NCBI RefSeq assembly: GCF_012933385.1
Contig: NZ_JABBPN010000018.1
Location: forward strand, 27,688 to 91,687
Length of the DNA stretch: 64,000 bases
Source of the DNA: Paenibacillus lemnae
Lineage (GTDB): Bacteria > Bacillota > Bacilli > Paenibacillales > Paenibacillaceae
Direction: 5' to 3'
Shown here: one piece after another, positions 56,427 through 64,000 of the stretch
Layout: every line of letters starts with the position of its first letter
Numbering within the stretch: the stretch's first letter is position 1
The notes under the pieces: generated by a model
Databases searched by the model: none
What the model was told of the DNA's origin: nothing
Seen by the model: only the letters and a program-made list of their open reading frames with translations
Made by a program: the position numbers and the translations under genes

Positions 56427-57182
56427 CTAAAAGTTTGGTGGGATCTTTATCCCGCCCTGAATTAAAAAGGCTTTCTGTAATAATTTCATTTTGCTAGGAG
56501 TTACTACAGCTAACTTATACATTAATCTAGAAACATCGACTGTAGTCAGTTGTTCAAGGAGCGCGGTGCTATCTTCTTTCAGCCCATCTGAGACAGAGAA
56601 ATCAACATGCATAGGGTAACTTTTCTTGACTTTTGATGTTAATGGAATGATATTAACTGAAGATCCGGATTTCCCAAAAATAATTACCGGTCTTTCTCCA
56701 CCTTGCTCGCTACCTACTTTTTCACCAAGATCAGCGAACCAGATTTCACCTACATTAATACTAATTTCATCTATACCCATTTGAACTAACAAGGCCTTCT
56801 TCAACAGGTCCATCTTTTGTGCTGTTACATCAGCAATTTTAAATTTCAATAACGCAAGGTCAATCAAACCCAACTGTTCCGTAAGGGCAGTGCTATTTTC
56901 TTCGAGCCCATCAGAGACAGAGAAGGCAACATGCATAGGGTAGTTCTTCTTTGCTACTTTAGTTGTTAATGGAACGATGTGAACATGAGAAGGTCCTGAC
57001 TTGGCTATAATAATAACGGGCCGTTCTCCGCCCTGGATGCTGCCTTCTTTCTTGCCAAGATCAGCGAACCAGATTTCACCTACATTGACGTTCTTCTTGC
57101 TATCTTCCAAAATATCAAATCCTTTCGATGGGATGGACTTTTTTCCATAATATAACATAACGAAAGATATGTATACGGTCAT
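56427..57182 (-). CDS. Tandem double MazF/PemK-type toxin
   Basis: 251 residues containing two MazF domains in one chain, 110 residues apart: NVGEIWFADLGKKEGS (from 33) and NVGEIWFADLGEKVGS (from 143). Each keeps the catalytic pair known for MazF endoribonucleases: Arg54/Thr73 and Arg164/Thr182 (GGERPV, PLTTK/PLTSK). MazF normally works as a homodimer, so the fusion may fold as an internal dimer. No MazE-like antitoxin gene is seen beside it. The start is weak (ATG 57182 without a clear ribosome site), so a later start is possible; both domains remain either way. Confidence 0.88.
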   Translation of the reverse strand: MTVYISFVMLYYGKKSIPSKGFDILEDSKKNVNVGEIWFADLGKKEGSIQGGERPVIIIAKSGPSHVHIVPLTTKVAKKNYPMHVAFSVSDGLEENSTALTEQLGLIDLALLKFKIADVTAQKMDLLKKALLVQMGIDEISINVGEIWFADLGEKVGSEQGGERPVIIFGKSGSSVNIIPLTSKVKKSYPMHVDFSVSDGLKEDSTALLEQLTTVDVSRLMYKLAVVTPSKMKLLQKAFLIQGGIKIPPNF

Positions 57183-57210
57183 TCATAGTTAAAACATGTA
57201 TAAGGTATTC

Positions 57211-57231
57211 TTGATGTGAAATTGATGTGAA
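57211..57231 (+). repeat. Right copy of the 21-bp direct repeat (integrase arm-site candidate)
   Basis: Identical to 39295-39315; a further partial copy, TTGATGTTAAG, follows. It marks the right end of the integrated element. Between it and 57555 (about 320 bases) I see no gene and only degenerate hairpins. Confidence 0.7.
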
Positions 57232-57554
57232 TATTGATGTTAAGCGCCAATAAAGTCCTATAATGAAAAACAAACGACACCGAAAAACCTTATAACCATG
57301 CGGTTTCTTGGCACTATAACAGAAGGGTTGTCAATGGGATCGTTTCCCGCATACGGTGCATGTAGAATCGGTGGCTTTGTTGGTGGGGAATGGTACAGAT
57401 CACTGAAACCGCTGTAGTGGAGTGGGTTTCGGGAGTGGTACAGATGAAAAAAAGTATAAAACAGAGGCTGGGGAAAAGTAGAGTTGACTGATTGTTGACG
57501 AAATATATTCTGATACCTTAATAGAAGTACCCTGATTCTTGATGGAGTTATATT

Positions 57555-57692
57555 AATAGGACAGGGTTCGACTACCCTCGCCTCCATACAAACAGGCAAA
57601 AAAGCGATCCCACAAGGCAATGTCGTTAAGTTAAGATGTAGAGCCAAAATCAAGAACAAGAGCAGGTTATCGAATTAGATAGACTGCTCTTT
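57555..57692 (+). other. tmRNA-3'-end-like sequence plus terminator
   Basis: At 57561-57590 GGGTTCGACT...CCCTCGCCTCCA is very like the T-arm and acceptor tail of tmRNA (ssrA), a common integration site. The tmRNA 5' part and tag region are absent, so it is a tail only. It is followed by the terminator GAGCAG...CTGCTC-TTTTTTT (57659-57692). Confidence 0.5.
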
Positions 57693-57697
57693 TTTTG

Positions 57698-59175
57698 GTG
57701 CGCCCGGCATAGGCGATAACTTGGTGGTGAAAGTCCACTACAGGCTTGGCAGTAGGAACTGTTAGCCAAAGGCAAGGTGTCGACCGTGAGGTAGAATCTG
57801 AAGGAAGCCGGAGGCAAACCCTCGGTCTGACGAACAGAAATCACATAGTAGGCATGGTGAGACGGACGAGCTTGCCAACCAAAGCAAAGTCCAATACTGC
57901 CCGAATCTCATCATGTAAATGTGGCAGATAGATGAGGGGAAAGTTATTGCTCTTACCCGGGGAGATCTCACTGACGTCAAAGTAGGAAAAAAAAATCCGA
58001 AAGACGGAGTAAAGCTTGTGGTGAGAAGTCAGCAGAGGCCATAGTACCGGAAGTTTTGTTTTTCGGGAAGGGCCGAACAATCGTAAGTCTCGAGTACATA
58101 CAGGAAGGAGCATTGGCACGATGAAAGCAGAATACCGAAAGGACTGCCCGCAGAGGGATCGCGTGGAACGCAAAGAGTATGCGGGAGTGCGGAGTGCCGG
58201 CATTCGGGAATGTAAAGAAAGAGGCGGTGCAGCAGACCTGCTGGAAGAGATTCTGGACAGAGATAATCTGAACAGAGCGTACAAGCGGGTTCGACGCAAC
58301 CACGGAGCACCGGGAATCGACGGCATGACCGTAGAGGATGCGCTGCCTTGGCTGCAGGAACATCGAGACGACCTCTTGCAGAGCATTCGGGAGGGAACGT
58401 ACAAGCCTAGCCCGGTGCGACGTAAAGAAATCCCCAAACCGGATGGAAATGGAGTCCGCAAGCTGGGTATCCCTACGGTCGTAGACCGAGTGATTCAGCA
58501 GGCGATTGCCCAGCAGCTGCAGCCGAAGTTTGAGCTCCTCTTTGCGGAGGGAAGCTACGGCTACCGCCCAGGACGAAGCGCACAGCAAGCCATTCGTAAA
58601 GTGAAGGCCTATGCAGAACAGGGCTACAGCTACGCCGTAGAAATCGACCTCTCGAAATATTTTGATACCCTGAACCATGAAATGCTGATGAATCTCCTGC
58701 GAAAACACATCCAGGACTCACGTGTAACTAATCTGATTAAGAGATATCTGAAAAGTGGCGTGATGGAGAATGGCGTGCACTGCAAAACTGAAGAAGGCTC
58801 TCCGCAAGGGGGACCTTTATCGCCGCTGCTTGCCAATATCTATCTGAATGAGTTCGACCAAGAGATGAAACGCCGGGGCGTTATCCGCTATGCCGATGAC
58901 ATCGTGGTATTAGCTAAATGCAAACGAGCCTCAACACGACTGCTAGAGTCCTGCCGAAAGGTGCTGGAGAACCAACTAAAACTCCAGATGAACGTGTAGA
59001 AAAGCAAAGTCGTGAGCGTCGTGGCGCGGAAGCACTTCAAGTTTTTAGGCTTCGCTCTGGGGAAACAAATGGGTCGCGTGTTCATCCGCACCCATTGACA
59101 TTCCTTGGGGAAGCCAAGAAGAGATTAAAGGAACTCACAAGTCGCAGCCAGTGCAAGAATGTAGGCAGGTCATGA
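57698..59175 (+). mobile_element. Decayed group II intron, inserted behind a terminator
   Basis: Starts GTGCGCCCGG at 57698, the usual group II 5' boundary (GUGCG), directly after the T-run of the terminator at 57659-57692. The 5' ribozyme part (57698-58120; e.g. GGTGGTGAAAGTCCACTACAG) precedes the reverse transcriptase frame. Insertion after a terminator stem is the hallmark of the bacterial class C introns. The 3' ribozyme domains V/VI are not found, so the 3' boundary is only approximate. Confidence 0.75.
58121..59175 (+). pseudogene. ltrA: Group II intron reverse transcriptase/maturase, broken
   Basis: LtrA-type RT: NHGAPGIDGMTVEDAL, RPLGIP-type RKLGIPTVVDRVIQQAI, GSYGYRPGRSAQQAI, EEGSPQGGPLSPLLANIYL and the polymerase motif RYADDIVVL. 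The open frame stops at 58999 (QMNV then TAG) where relatives read on; the downstream frame continues recognisably (KSKVVSVVARKHFKFLGFALGK...), has a second stop after IRTH, and ends near 59175, losing the maturase X domain and C-terminus. A two-residue deletion before IRYADD is also apparent. Confidence 0.85.
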
Positions 59176-59725
59176 AACAGGTGAAGGAGGCTCCAACCGG
59201 ACGTGGTGAGCGTGCCTGCCGGTGAAATGTTGTCAGTAATCTGGAATAAAGGATGGTCACCAGTAATGAGCGGCACCCCTGGTATTCCTATCGAACTGAG
59301 GGGAAGTGAAGAGATCGCATATGAATATCCGGCGATACGAACTACTTGTGCGAGGAGAAAGAAGGAAAGCTTGAGGTCATGAACAATTCAGGAGCTAGCT
59401 TCAAATCGGGAGAATGTTTCTATTGAAACCCGATCTGTGGGAATCCTCCACAGCATCTTGCATACATAGAGACCTCATGGATCAAATAGTCCGGAAGCAG
59501 GAGAATCATTCGACAGGCTTGGTTCTAATTAGGGTTTCGCCTCAATCCGAGGACGCTGAAACCAGGGAGAAGAGCCGACATACAAATCCGACATCGTCGC
59601 TAGCTTATCCTTTACCCAGCAAGACGGGAATTATTAATCCATCTCGGTCAGAATTAAAGATGAGGATTCGAAGCCCCTCACCTACATACACAAAAATCCA
59701 CAACCAAATGCAGTTGTGGATTTTA
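59176..59725 (+). other. Non-coding remnant with second tRNA-like tail and terminator
   Basis: No gene recognised. TGAGGATTCGAAGCCCCTCA followed by CCTACATACA (59661-59690) aligns base for base, 22 of 30 matches, with the tmRNA-like tail at 57561-57590. Behind it ATCCACAAC (59696-59704) / GTTGTGGAT (59713-59721) and TTTATT form an intrinsic terminator. Confidence 0.5.
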
Positions 59726-59821
59726 TTATACGATCAGGGAATTGTGTTGCAGTGAGCATCAATGGTTCTAGCTGCTGGCGCTCGGCTCATGAAGATTTCA
59801 TGGAAGAGGTGTCGCACTTAG

Positions 59822-60058
59822 CTAGACAATCTGTCTCTCAAAAAATTGTGTCTTGATAGTGATGGGCATTACACAGTTCAGAGCATCCTTCCAGTCTTCT
59901 TCGTTGTCAAAAACTTAACGATAGTATGCAATAGACATCATCCTGAGCTTTCTGATCTGCTGGCAGCAAGTCTTTAATTTTATCCTGATTGATCGTCAAA
60001 ATATTTCGTAACGATGTCTCAATCTTTATAGTTTGAAAACACGTCCTAGTTTAAACAT
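59822..60058 (-). pseudogene. Frameshifted small gene
   Basis: Read on the minus strand with two frame changes it gives MFKLGRVFKL / KIETSLRNILTINQDKIKDLLPADQKAQDDVYCILSLSF / DNEEDWKDALNCVMPITIKTQFFERQIV and a stop at 59822-59824, about 78 residues. GGAGGAG lies directly before the ATG at 60058. The coding character is clear although no family is recognised. The flanking AT-rich bases 60059-60318 hold nothing else I can identify. Confidence 0.55.
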
Positions 60059-60651
60059 CGCTCCTCCATAAAAAGTGAGATATCCCGAGAGAAAAAGAAA
60101 TAAAGCTTTGTGGTACGAATACAGGACTTGAATAGTCCTTTGTTATGAAAATGATATTTAATCTTATTTCCTATAATTAAAAAGTATTTCCAGAATAAAA
60201 ATAAAATTTTTTGTTTATAAGACGTAACTTTTTGCTTCTTTGAGTTGTTATTAATTATGATTGGGAATTTTGGGGAAGGAGTAAAGTATATACAATTCAC
60301 CCAATAATATATAACCTAAAGGAGTGTTAGTCTCTTGTTTCAATTTAAGAAATTATATGAAATGTCCTTAGCAGTTTTTCTTTTTACTTTTGTTGGCATC
60401 TTAGGCACCAGCGTTGAAATTCATGCCTCAAACTCAGATCAATCTGTGAAGAATACCGTACCGGAAGTGATAACAAAATATGTAAAATCAATTAACAGTA
60501 AGGATTGGGAAAGTTACGTTAATTCTTATGCTCCAGATAGACGATTAACAAATTTTCCAAGTGAAGAACAACAAAAAAACCGTTCCGGGATTCTCTCGGT
60601 TGATTCAATTGGAATCTCAGAAATTAAAGAGATATCCGAGAAGGATATAAA

Positions 60652-62145
60652 GCTTCGTCGCTATACCTTGTGGCTTAAAGTCTGAATCATAGAAAAATAG
60701 TCAATACTGCTTGTATTACGTTAATAGGAGCGGATTGACGATGTGGACTTCGTTAAGCAGCAATGAAAACCTGGTCATGGACATGTTTAAAGTAGCTTTG
60801 CAATTGGAAAAACCGTGGGAACTTACGCATATTGAGTTTAACGACCAAGATCAAGCGTGGCATTTGCACTTGGATTTTGAGCGAGGAGCTGTTTTTGCAT
60901 GTCCTCAGTGCGGAACGCAGTGTAAAGCATACGATAGCGCCATTAAGCACTGGAGGCATCTGGACTTTTGGGATTGGAAAACATATATGCACGCCAGAAT
61001 GCCACGGGTGAAGTGCAACACTTGTAATAAGGTGACGCAAGTTTACGCCAAATGGGCCAGGCCTCTGTCTCACTTTACCTTGTTATTCGAAGCGTGGGCA
61101 ATGCGTTTAATGGCCGAAATGCCAGTTAATGCAGCGGCCCGCGAATTGCGAGAGCACGATACTCGGATGTGGAGAATCTTTCACCACTACGTAGACAGTG
61201 CTATGTCGGAGTTGGATTTTTCAAGCGTAAGGCGAATCGCTATTGATGAAACCTCCTCTAAACGCGGTCACCGTTACATCACCTTGTTTGTAGACGTAGA
61301 CCGTAAGATCGTTCTCTTTGCTACAGAAGGTAAGGGCAAAGATACGCTCGAACGATTTAAACACCACCTTGCTGATAAGAACCTTTCCACCGATGCCATC
61401 CAAGAGGTTTGTTGCGACATGTCACCCGCCTACATCAGTGGTATTCAAGAGTATTTCCCAAAAGCAGAGATTACCTTTGATAAGTTTCATGTCATGAAGT
61501 TGGTCGGTGAAGCCGTCGATGAGGTACGGATCCAGGAACAAAAACAACGTCCCGAGCTGAAGAAAACCAAATATATATGGCTGAAAAACGAAGTGAATTT
61601 GAAAGCAGAGCAAAAAGAAACGTTGCAGCGTTTAAAGGATACCAATCTCTTAACCGGGCGAGCGTACCGCTTAAAACTGGCATTACAGGAGTTTTGGTCA
61701 ACGCCCCACATTTTTGCCGATGTGTTCCTCCGCGAATGGCTCGACTGGGCAACCCGTTCTCAGCTCCAACCTATGATAGGTTTGGCCAAGACCATTAAGC
61801 AACATGCAGAAGGAATCTTACGTTGGTTTCATAGCAAAATGACAAACGGTCTTCTTGAAGGTATTAATGGTCTGGTTCAAGCAGCGAAACGCCGGGCAAG
61901 AGGATACCGTAATGTAGAAAATTTAATCGCTATGGTTTACATGACCGCAAACAAGCTTCGTTTGCCGGTGCTCTCGGCACGACGAGCACAATAACCCTTT
62001 CCGCCTTTTTACCTCGCTTCAGATGTTGAGACAGCGGTCAAGCGACCTTCTTGAGGGCTGTCTCAACATCTGAAAGTCTCTTAAAGGCGAAAGGGGTTAT
62101 GAAACTAACATTCTGCATGCTACCCACGAAGTAGAGCGAAGAGCC
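60652..62145 (+). mobile_element. ISL3-family insertion sequence, 1494 bp
   Basis: Flanked by an 8-bp target duplication GATATAAA (60644-60651 and 62146-62153), as expected for ISL3. The ends are imperfect inverted repeats (left GCTTCGTCGCTATACCTTGTGG; right, reversed, GGCTCTTCGCTCTACTTCGTGG, both shortened here to their outer 22 by eye). A long perfect stem, AGATGTTGAGACAGC (62021-62035) with its complement (62057-62071), follows the transposase as a terminator. Confidence 0.9.
60741..61994 (+). CDS. ISL3-family transposase
   Basis: 417 residues. An N-terminal zinc finger (FACPQCGTQCKAYDS...RVKCNTCNKV), a helix-turn-helix segment, and the DDE catalytic core with AIDETSSKRGHRYITLFVD, VCCDMSPAYISGIQEYFPKAEITFDKFHVMKLVGEAVDEVR and the late Glu in TNGLLEGINGLVQAAKRRARGYRN. 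Intact, so probably still active. ATG 60741 has GGAG 10 bases upstream. Confidence 0.95.
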   Translation: MWTSLSSNENLVMDMFKVALQLEKPWELTHIEFNDQDQAWHLHLDFERGAVFACPQCGTQCKAYDSAIKHWRHLDFWDWKTYMHARMPRVKCNTCNKVTQVYAKWARPLSHFTLLFEAWAMRLMAEMPVNAAARELREHDTRMWRIFHHYVDSAMSELDFSSVRRIAIDETSSKRGHRYITLFVDVDRKIVLFATEGKGKDTLERFKHHLADKNLSTDAIQEVCCDMSPAYISGIQEYFPKAEITFDKFHVMKLVGEAVDEVRIQEQKQRPELKKTKYIWLKNEVNLKAEQKETLQRLKDTNLLTGRAYRLKLALQEFWSTPHIFADVFLREWLDWATRSQLQPMIGLAKTIKQHAEGILRWFHSKMTNGLLEGINGLVQAAKRRARGYRNVENLIAMVYMTANKLRLPVLSARRAQ

Positions 62146-63026
62146 GATATAAATGAGGTCCAACCCTATTTTAGCGATATCAATAAAGGGTTATACCAAG
62201 AAATTAGATATTTTTATATCGGGCTAAGATATAATGTTCAAAACGAGAATGAGTTTTTTTACAACGGGGTTAGGTATGAAACCTTTGCTGTTGGTAAATT
62301 AAATGGAGAGGAATACATTCTTGGAACTGAGTTTGTTTATAACTTCGAAAAACTTGAGTCACTCGGATATAGTTTCGATTCAGTGAGTGAAAATAAGGCC
62401 ATAAATATGGCTGAACAAAAGATTCAATCTAACAGCACTAATTTAAATAGTGATGCGGTACAGCCTCTAAGTGCGACAAACCCAACAAATGCATTAACTC
62501 TTTACATTACTTCTACAGGCACTTTGAAAACCCTTGGATTTGATGCATATGCAAAAGATGTACTCCCTAATGAATGGTATGCCAGCTGGAAACCTGAGGC
62601 CTTAAAGGCAGGGGCCGTAGCTATAAAATCATACGCTTGGTATAATGTTACTTACCCAAGATATCCTGCAACGTCTTATGGCGCACATCTAACGGATAAA
62701 TGGGAAAATTATCAACATTATGTTCCTGGGTCAAGTCATGCAAATACAAATGCAGCAGTGGATAGTGTTAGTGGAATATTTATGAAAAATTCAAACGGAG
62801 TTGTTTTTGATACACAATATAGAGCCGGAACATCTGGCCAGGCTGGGACGGAAGGCTCAGGTGTTCTTTCTCAACACGGAACTCAATATCTAGCTACAAA
62901 TTACTCTTCGTGGAACTATAAGGCTATTTTGGGTTATTACTATAATTTTTCAAACAAAAGTAATGGATACATTCAATTTACAGGCTCAGGTTCTAATCCA
63001 GGACCATACAGCACAAATAATTAAGA

Positions 63027-63056
63027 AAAGGGGCGCCAGATCAAATGGCGCCCTTT
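63027..63056 (+). terminator. Intrinsic terminator
   Basis: GGGCGCCA (63031-63038) / TGGCGCCC (63046-63053) with flanking AAA and TTT, behind the SpoIID-type gene. Confidence 0.85.
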
Positions 63057-63142
63057 GATTATATGATTGTTAGGCATTTCTTTGACCCTCGTCAATCTCC
63101 AATCCGGCATCATGTTTAATTTTTTTTAGGGGAGTGTTGATC

Positions 63143-63907
63143 TTGTTTCAGTATAAGAAAATAAAGTTAATGGTATTAGCAGCTTTTCTGGTTACTATAG
63201 TCGCCATCATAAGCACACATTATAATATTCATGCTACAAGTTCAGGTCAATCTGAAAAAAGCACCGTACCAGAAGCGATTAATAAATATGTAAGCTCAAT
63301 TAATAGTAAGGACTGGGAAAATTACGTTCATTCTTATGCTCCAGATAGACGATTAACAAATTTCCCAAGTGAAGAACAACAAAAAAACCGTACCGGGATT
63401 CTCTCGGTTGATTCAATTGGAATTTTAGAAATTATGGAGATATCCGAGAAGGACATAAATGAGGTTCAACCCTATTTTAGCGATATCAATAAAGGGTTAT
63501 ATCAAGAAATTAGATATTTTTATACCGGGCTAAAATATAATGTTCAAAACGAGAATGAGTTTTTCTACAATGGGGTTAGGTATGAAACCTTTGCTGTTGG
63601 TAAATTAAATGGAGAGGAATACATTCTTGGAAGTGAGTTTGTTTATAACTTTGATAAACTTAAATCACTTGGATATACATTTAATTCGGCAGCTGAGCAA
63701 GAAGCCACAATTAGGGAAAAAAGAAGGCTAGGAGGCAATAGTAATCCTTCGAACGATGGTGAAGCACTACCTAAAAGTGCGGTGGATACAATAATTATTT
63801 CACTAACATGTTATAACAATGCCACAGCCCCTTTGAAAGTCCTTTACTTAACTATACAAAAGATGCATACTTTGAAGAATTATATTTCCGTAAAAAGCAC
63901 CACTTAA
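63143..63907 (+). CDS. Exported paralogue lacking the SpoIID domain
   Basis: 254 residues. A signal peptide (KKIKLMVLAAFLVTIVAIIST) and the ~160-residue N-terminal domain are close to those of the split gene (INSKDWENYVHSYAPDRRLTNFPSEEQQKNR), but after LKSLGYTFNS the sequences part: there is no SpoIID domain, and the last 60 residues are unlike any domain I know. The reading frame near 63820-63905 is also open in a second frame with a plausible sequence (YTKDAYFEELYFRKK), hinting at a frameshift. TTG 63143 mirrors the start of the paralogue; GTG 63134 is in frame. Confidence 0.75.
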   Translation: MFQYKKIKLMVLAAFLVTIVAIISTHYNIHATSSGQSEKSTVPEAINKYVSSINSKDWENYVHSYAPDRRLTNFPSEEQQKNRTGILSVDSIGILEIMEISEKDINEVQPYFSDINKGLYQEIRYFYTGLKYNVQNENEFFYNGVRYETFAVGKLNGEEYILGSEFVYNFDKLKSLGYTFNSAAEQEATIREKRRLGGNSNPSNDGEALPKSAVDTIIISLTCYNNATAPLKVLYLTIQKMHTLKNYISVKSTT

Positions 63908-63925
63908 TGTGGTGTTTTTTGCAAG
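63893..63925 (+). terminator. Intrinsic terminator at the end of the window
   Basis: GCACCAC / GTGGTG hairpin with flanking AAAA and TTTTTT, overlapping the last codons of the preceding gene. The final 75 bases hold nothing recognisable. Confidence 0.85.
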
Positions 63926-64000
63926 TGAAAAATGCTGAGTTTTGCTGCGAAAAGTGCCGAGGTCACTTGCCAGCATAATCGTTACTGCGGAATTCGGTCC

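Larger units (their letters stand above)
39213..57264. mobile_element. Integrated phage-like element, about 18 kb (satellite-like or reduced prophage)
   Basis: Boundaries are inferred. On the left the integrase reads outward toward rlmCD; on the right lies the double MazF gene. A 21-bp direct repeat sits inside both ends (39295-39315 and 57211-57231), and short matches GTCTATAAT (39213-39221) and GTCCTATAAT (57255-57264) just outside them are weak att-core candidates. Leftward genes: int, a small protein, repressor. Rightward: HTH, excisionase-like, PrimPol/DUF3987, small genes, HNH, small terminase, inactive ClpP-like protein, tape measure, cargo. Large terminase, portal, capsid, tail-tube, baseplate and lysis genes are not seen. 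Confidence 0.8.
60335..63024 (+). pseudogene. SpoIID-domain exported protein gene split by an insertion sequence
   Basis: The 5' part (60335-60651) encodes a signal peptide and VPEVITKYVKSINSKDWESYVNSYAPDRR...; the 3' part (62154-63024) continues in the frame shown by the intact paralogue at 63143 (NEVQPYFSDINKGLYQEI...). Joined without the IS it is about 395 residues. The C-terminal ~180 residues are SpoIID/LytB-like: TLGFDAYAKDVLPNEWYASWKPEALKAGAVAIKSYAWY...NYSSWNYKAILGYYY, a domain that acts on peptidoglycan glycan strands in SpoIID. The start is TTG 60335 with AGGAG upstream. As it stands the gene makes only a 116-residue stub, although a product starting at ATG 62383 would still contain the SpoIID domain. 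Confidence 0.88.

Noticed and set aside
57300..57600. A complete tmRNA (ssrA) gene
   Set aside because: Only the T-arm/acceptor tail is present; the 5' GGGG...GATTCGAC start, the tag-peptide frame and the body are not found upstream or on the other side of the intron.
57258..57659. 133-residue minus-strand frame right of the element
   Set aside because: No ribosome site, no family-like sequence, and it crosses the tmRNA-like tail.
58121..59175. A retron reverse transcriptase with msr/msd
   Set aside because: The RT has LtrA-type group II motifs and is preceded by a GTGCG ribozyme start; no retron-type inverted repeats flank it.

Overview
The window reads as chromosome of a spore-forming Paenibacillus-type Firmicute. 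The evidence is the Bacillus-style purine gene order with a separate PurS and small PurL, a cyclodextrin glucanotransferase almost residue-for-residue like the classical Bacillus circulans/Paenibacillus enzymes, yer-type genes (YerB, YerC, DgkB, RlmCD) that are also clustered in Bacillus subtilis, and SpoIID-like genes. No database search was possible; family names come from motifs recognised by eye.

Region 1 (1-13.1 kb): the purine operon purK(partial)-purB-purC-purS-purQ-purL-purF-purM-purN-purH-purD, tightly packed with several start/stop overlaps, carrying PRPP to IMP. A strong hairpin/U-tract sits between purH and purD and a long hairpin without U-tract sits between purF and purM.

Region 2 (13.1-22.3 kb): maltodextrin/cyclodextrin use. 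A solute-binding lipoprotein and two permeases (no ATPase gene, so one must act in trans) lie behind three LacI-type operator-like sites. They are followed by a chemoreceptor, a small exported protein and, on the other strand, a secreted cyclodextrin glucanotransferase whose leader contains a terminator.

Region 3 (22.3-39.2 kb): ordinary chromosome. It holds an MhqR-type quinone/electrophile resistance pair with a matching operator, ilvA, a PadR-DUF1129 pair, a hydrolase, a DoxX gene with an Fnr/Crp-type box at -41.5, a YerB-like lipoprotein, a DUF47-PiT phosphate pair, CorA, YerC, a CbiX/SirB-like chelatase, DgkB and RlmCD. Two unusual tandem repeats (52 bp x 5; 258 bp x about 2.2) and one decayed DUF3231 gene lie between the genes.

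Region 4 (about 39.2-57.3 kb): an integrated 18-kb phage-like element downstream of rlmCD. It has integrase, repressor, excisionase-like proteins, a PrimPol/DUF3987 replication protein, HNH nuclease, P27-type small terminase, a ClpP-type protease that has lost its catalytic Ser and His, and a 1501-residue tape measure. There is no recognisable large terminase, portal, capsid or lysis gene, so it looks like a phage satellite or a reduced prophage. A perfect 72-bp inverted repeat brackets its control/replication module. Its right end carries AT-rich cargo: a DUF3800 protein next to a candidate 165-nt RNA, unknown proteins, a hairpin-dense non-coding stretch and a tandem-fused double MazF toxin.

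Region 5 (57.3-64 kb): a graveyard. It contains two tmRNA-3'-end-like sequences, a decayed group II intron inserted directly after a terminator, a frameshifted small gene, and a SpoIID-domain gene split by an ISL3-type insertion sequence with an 8-bp target duplication, followed by a paralogue lacking the SpoIID domain.
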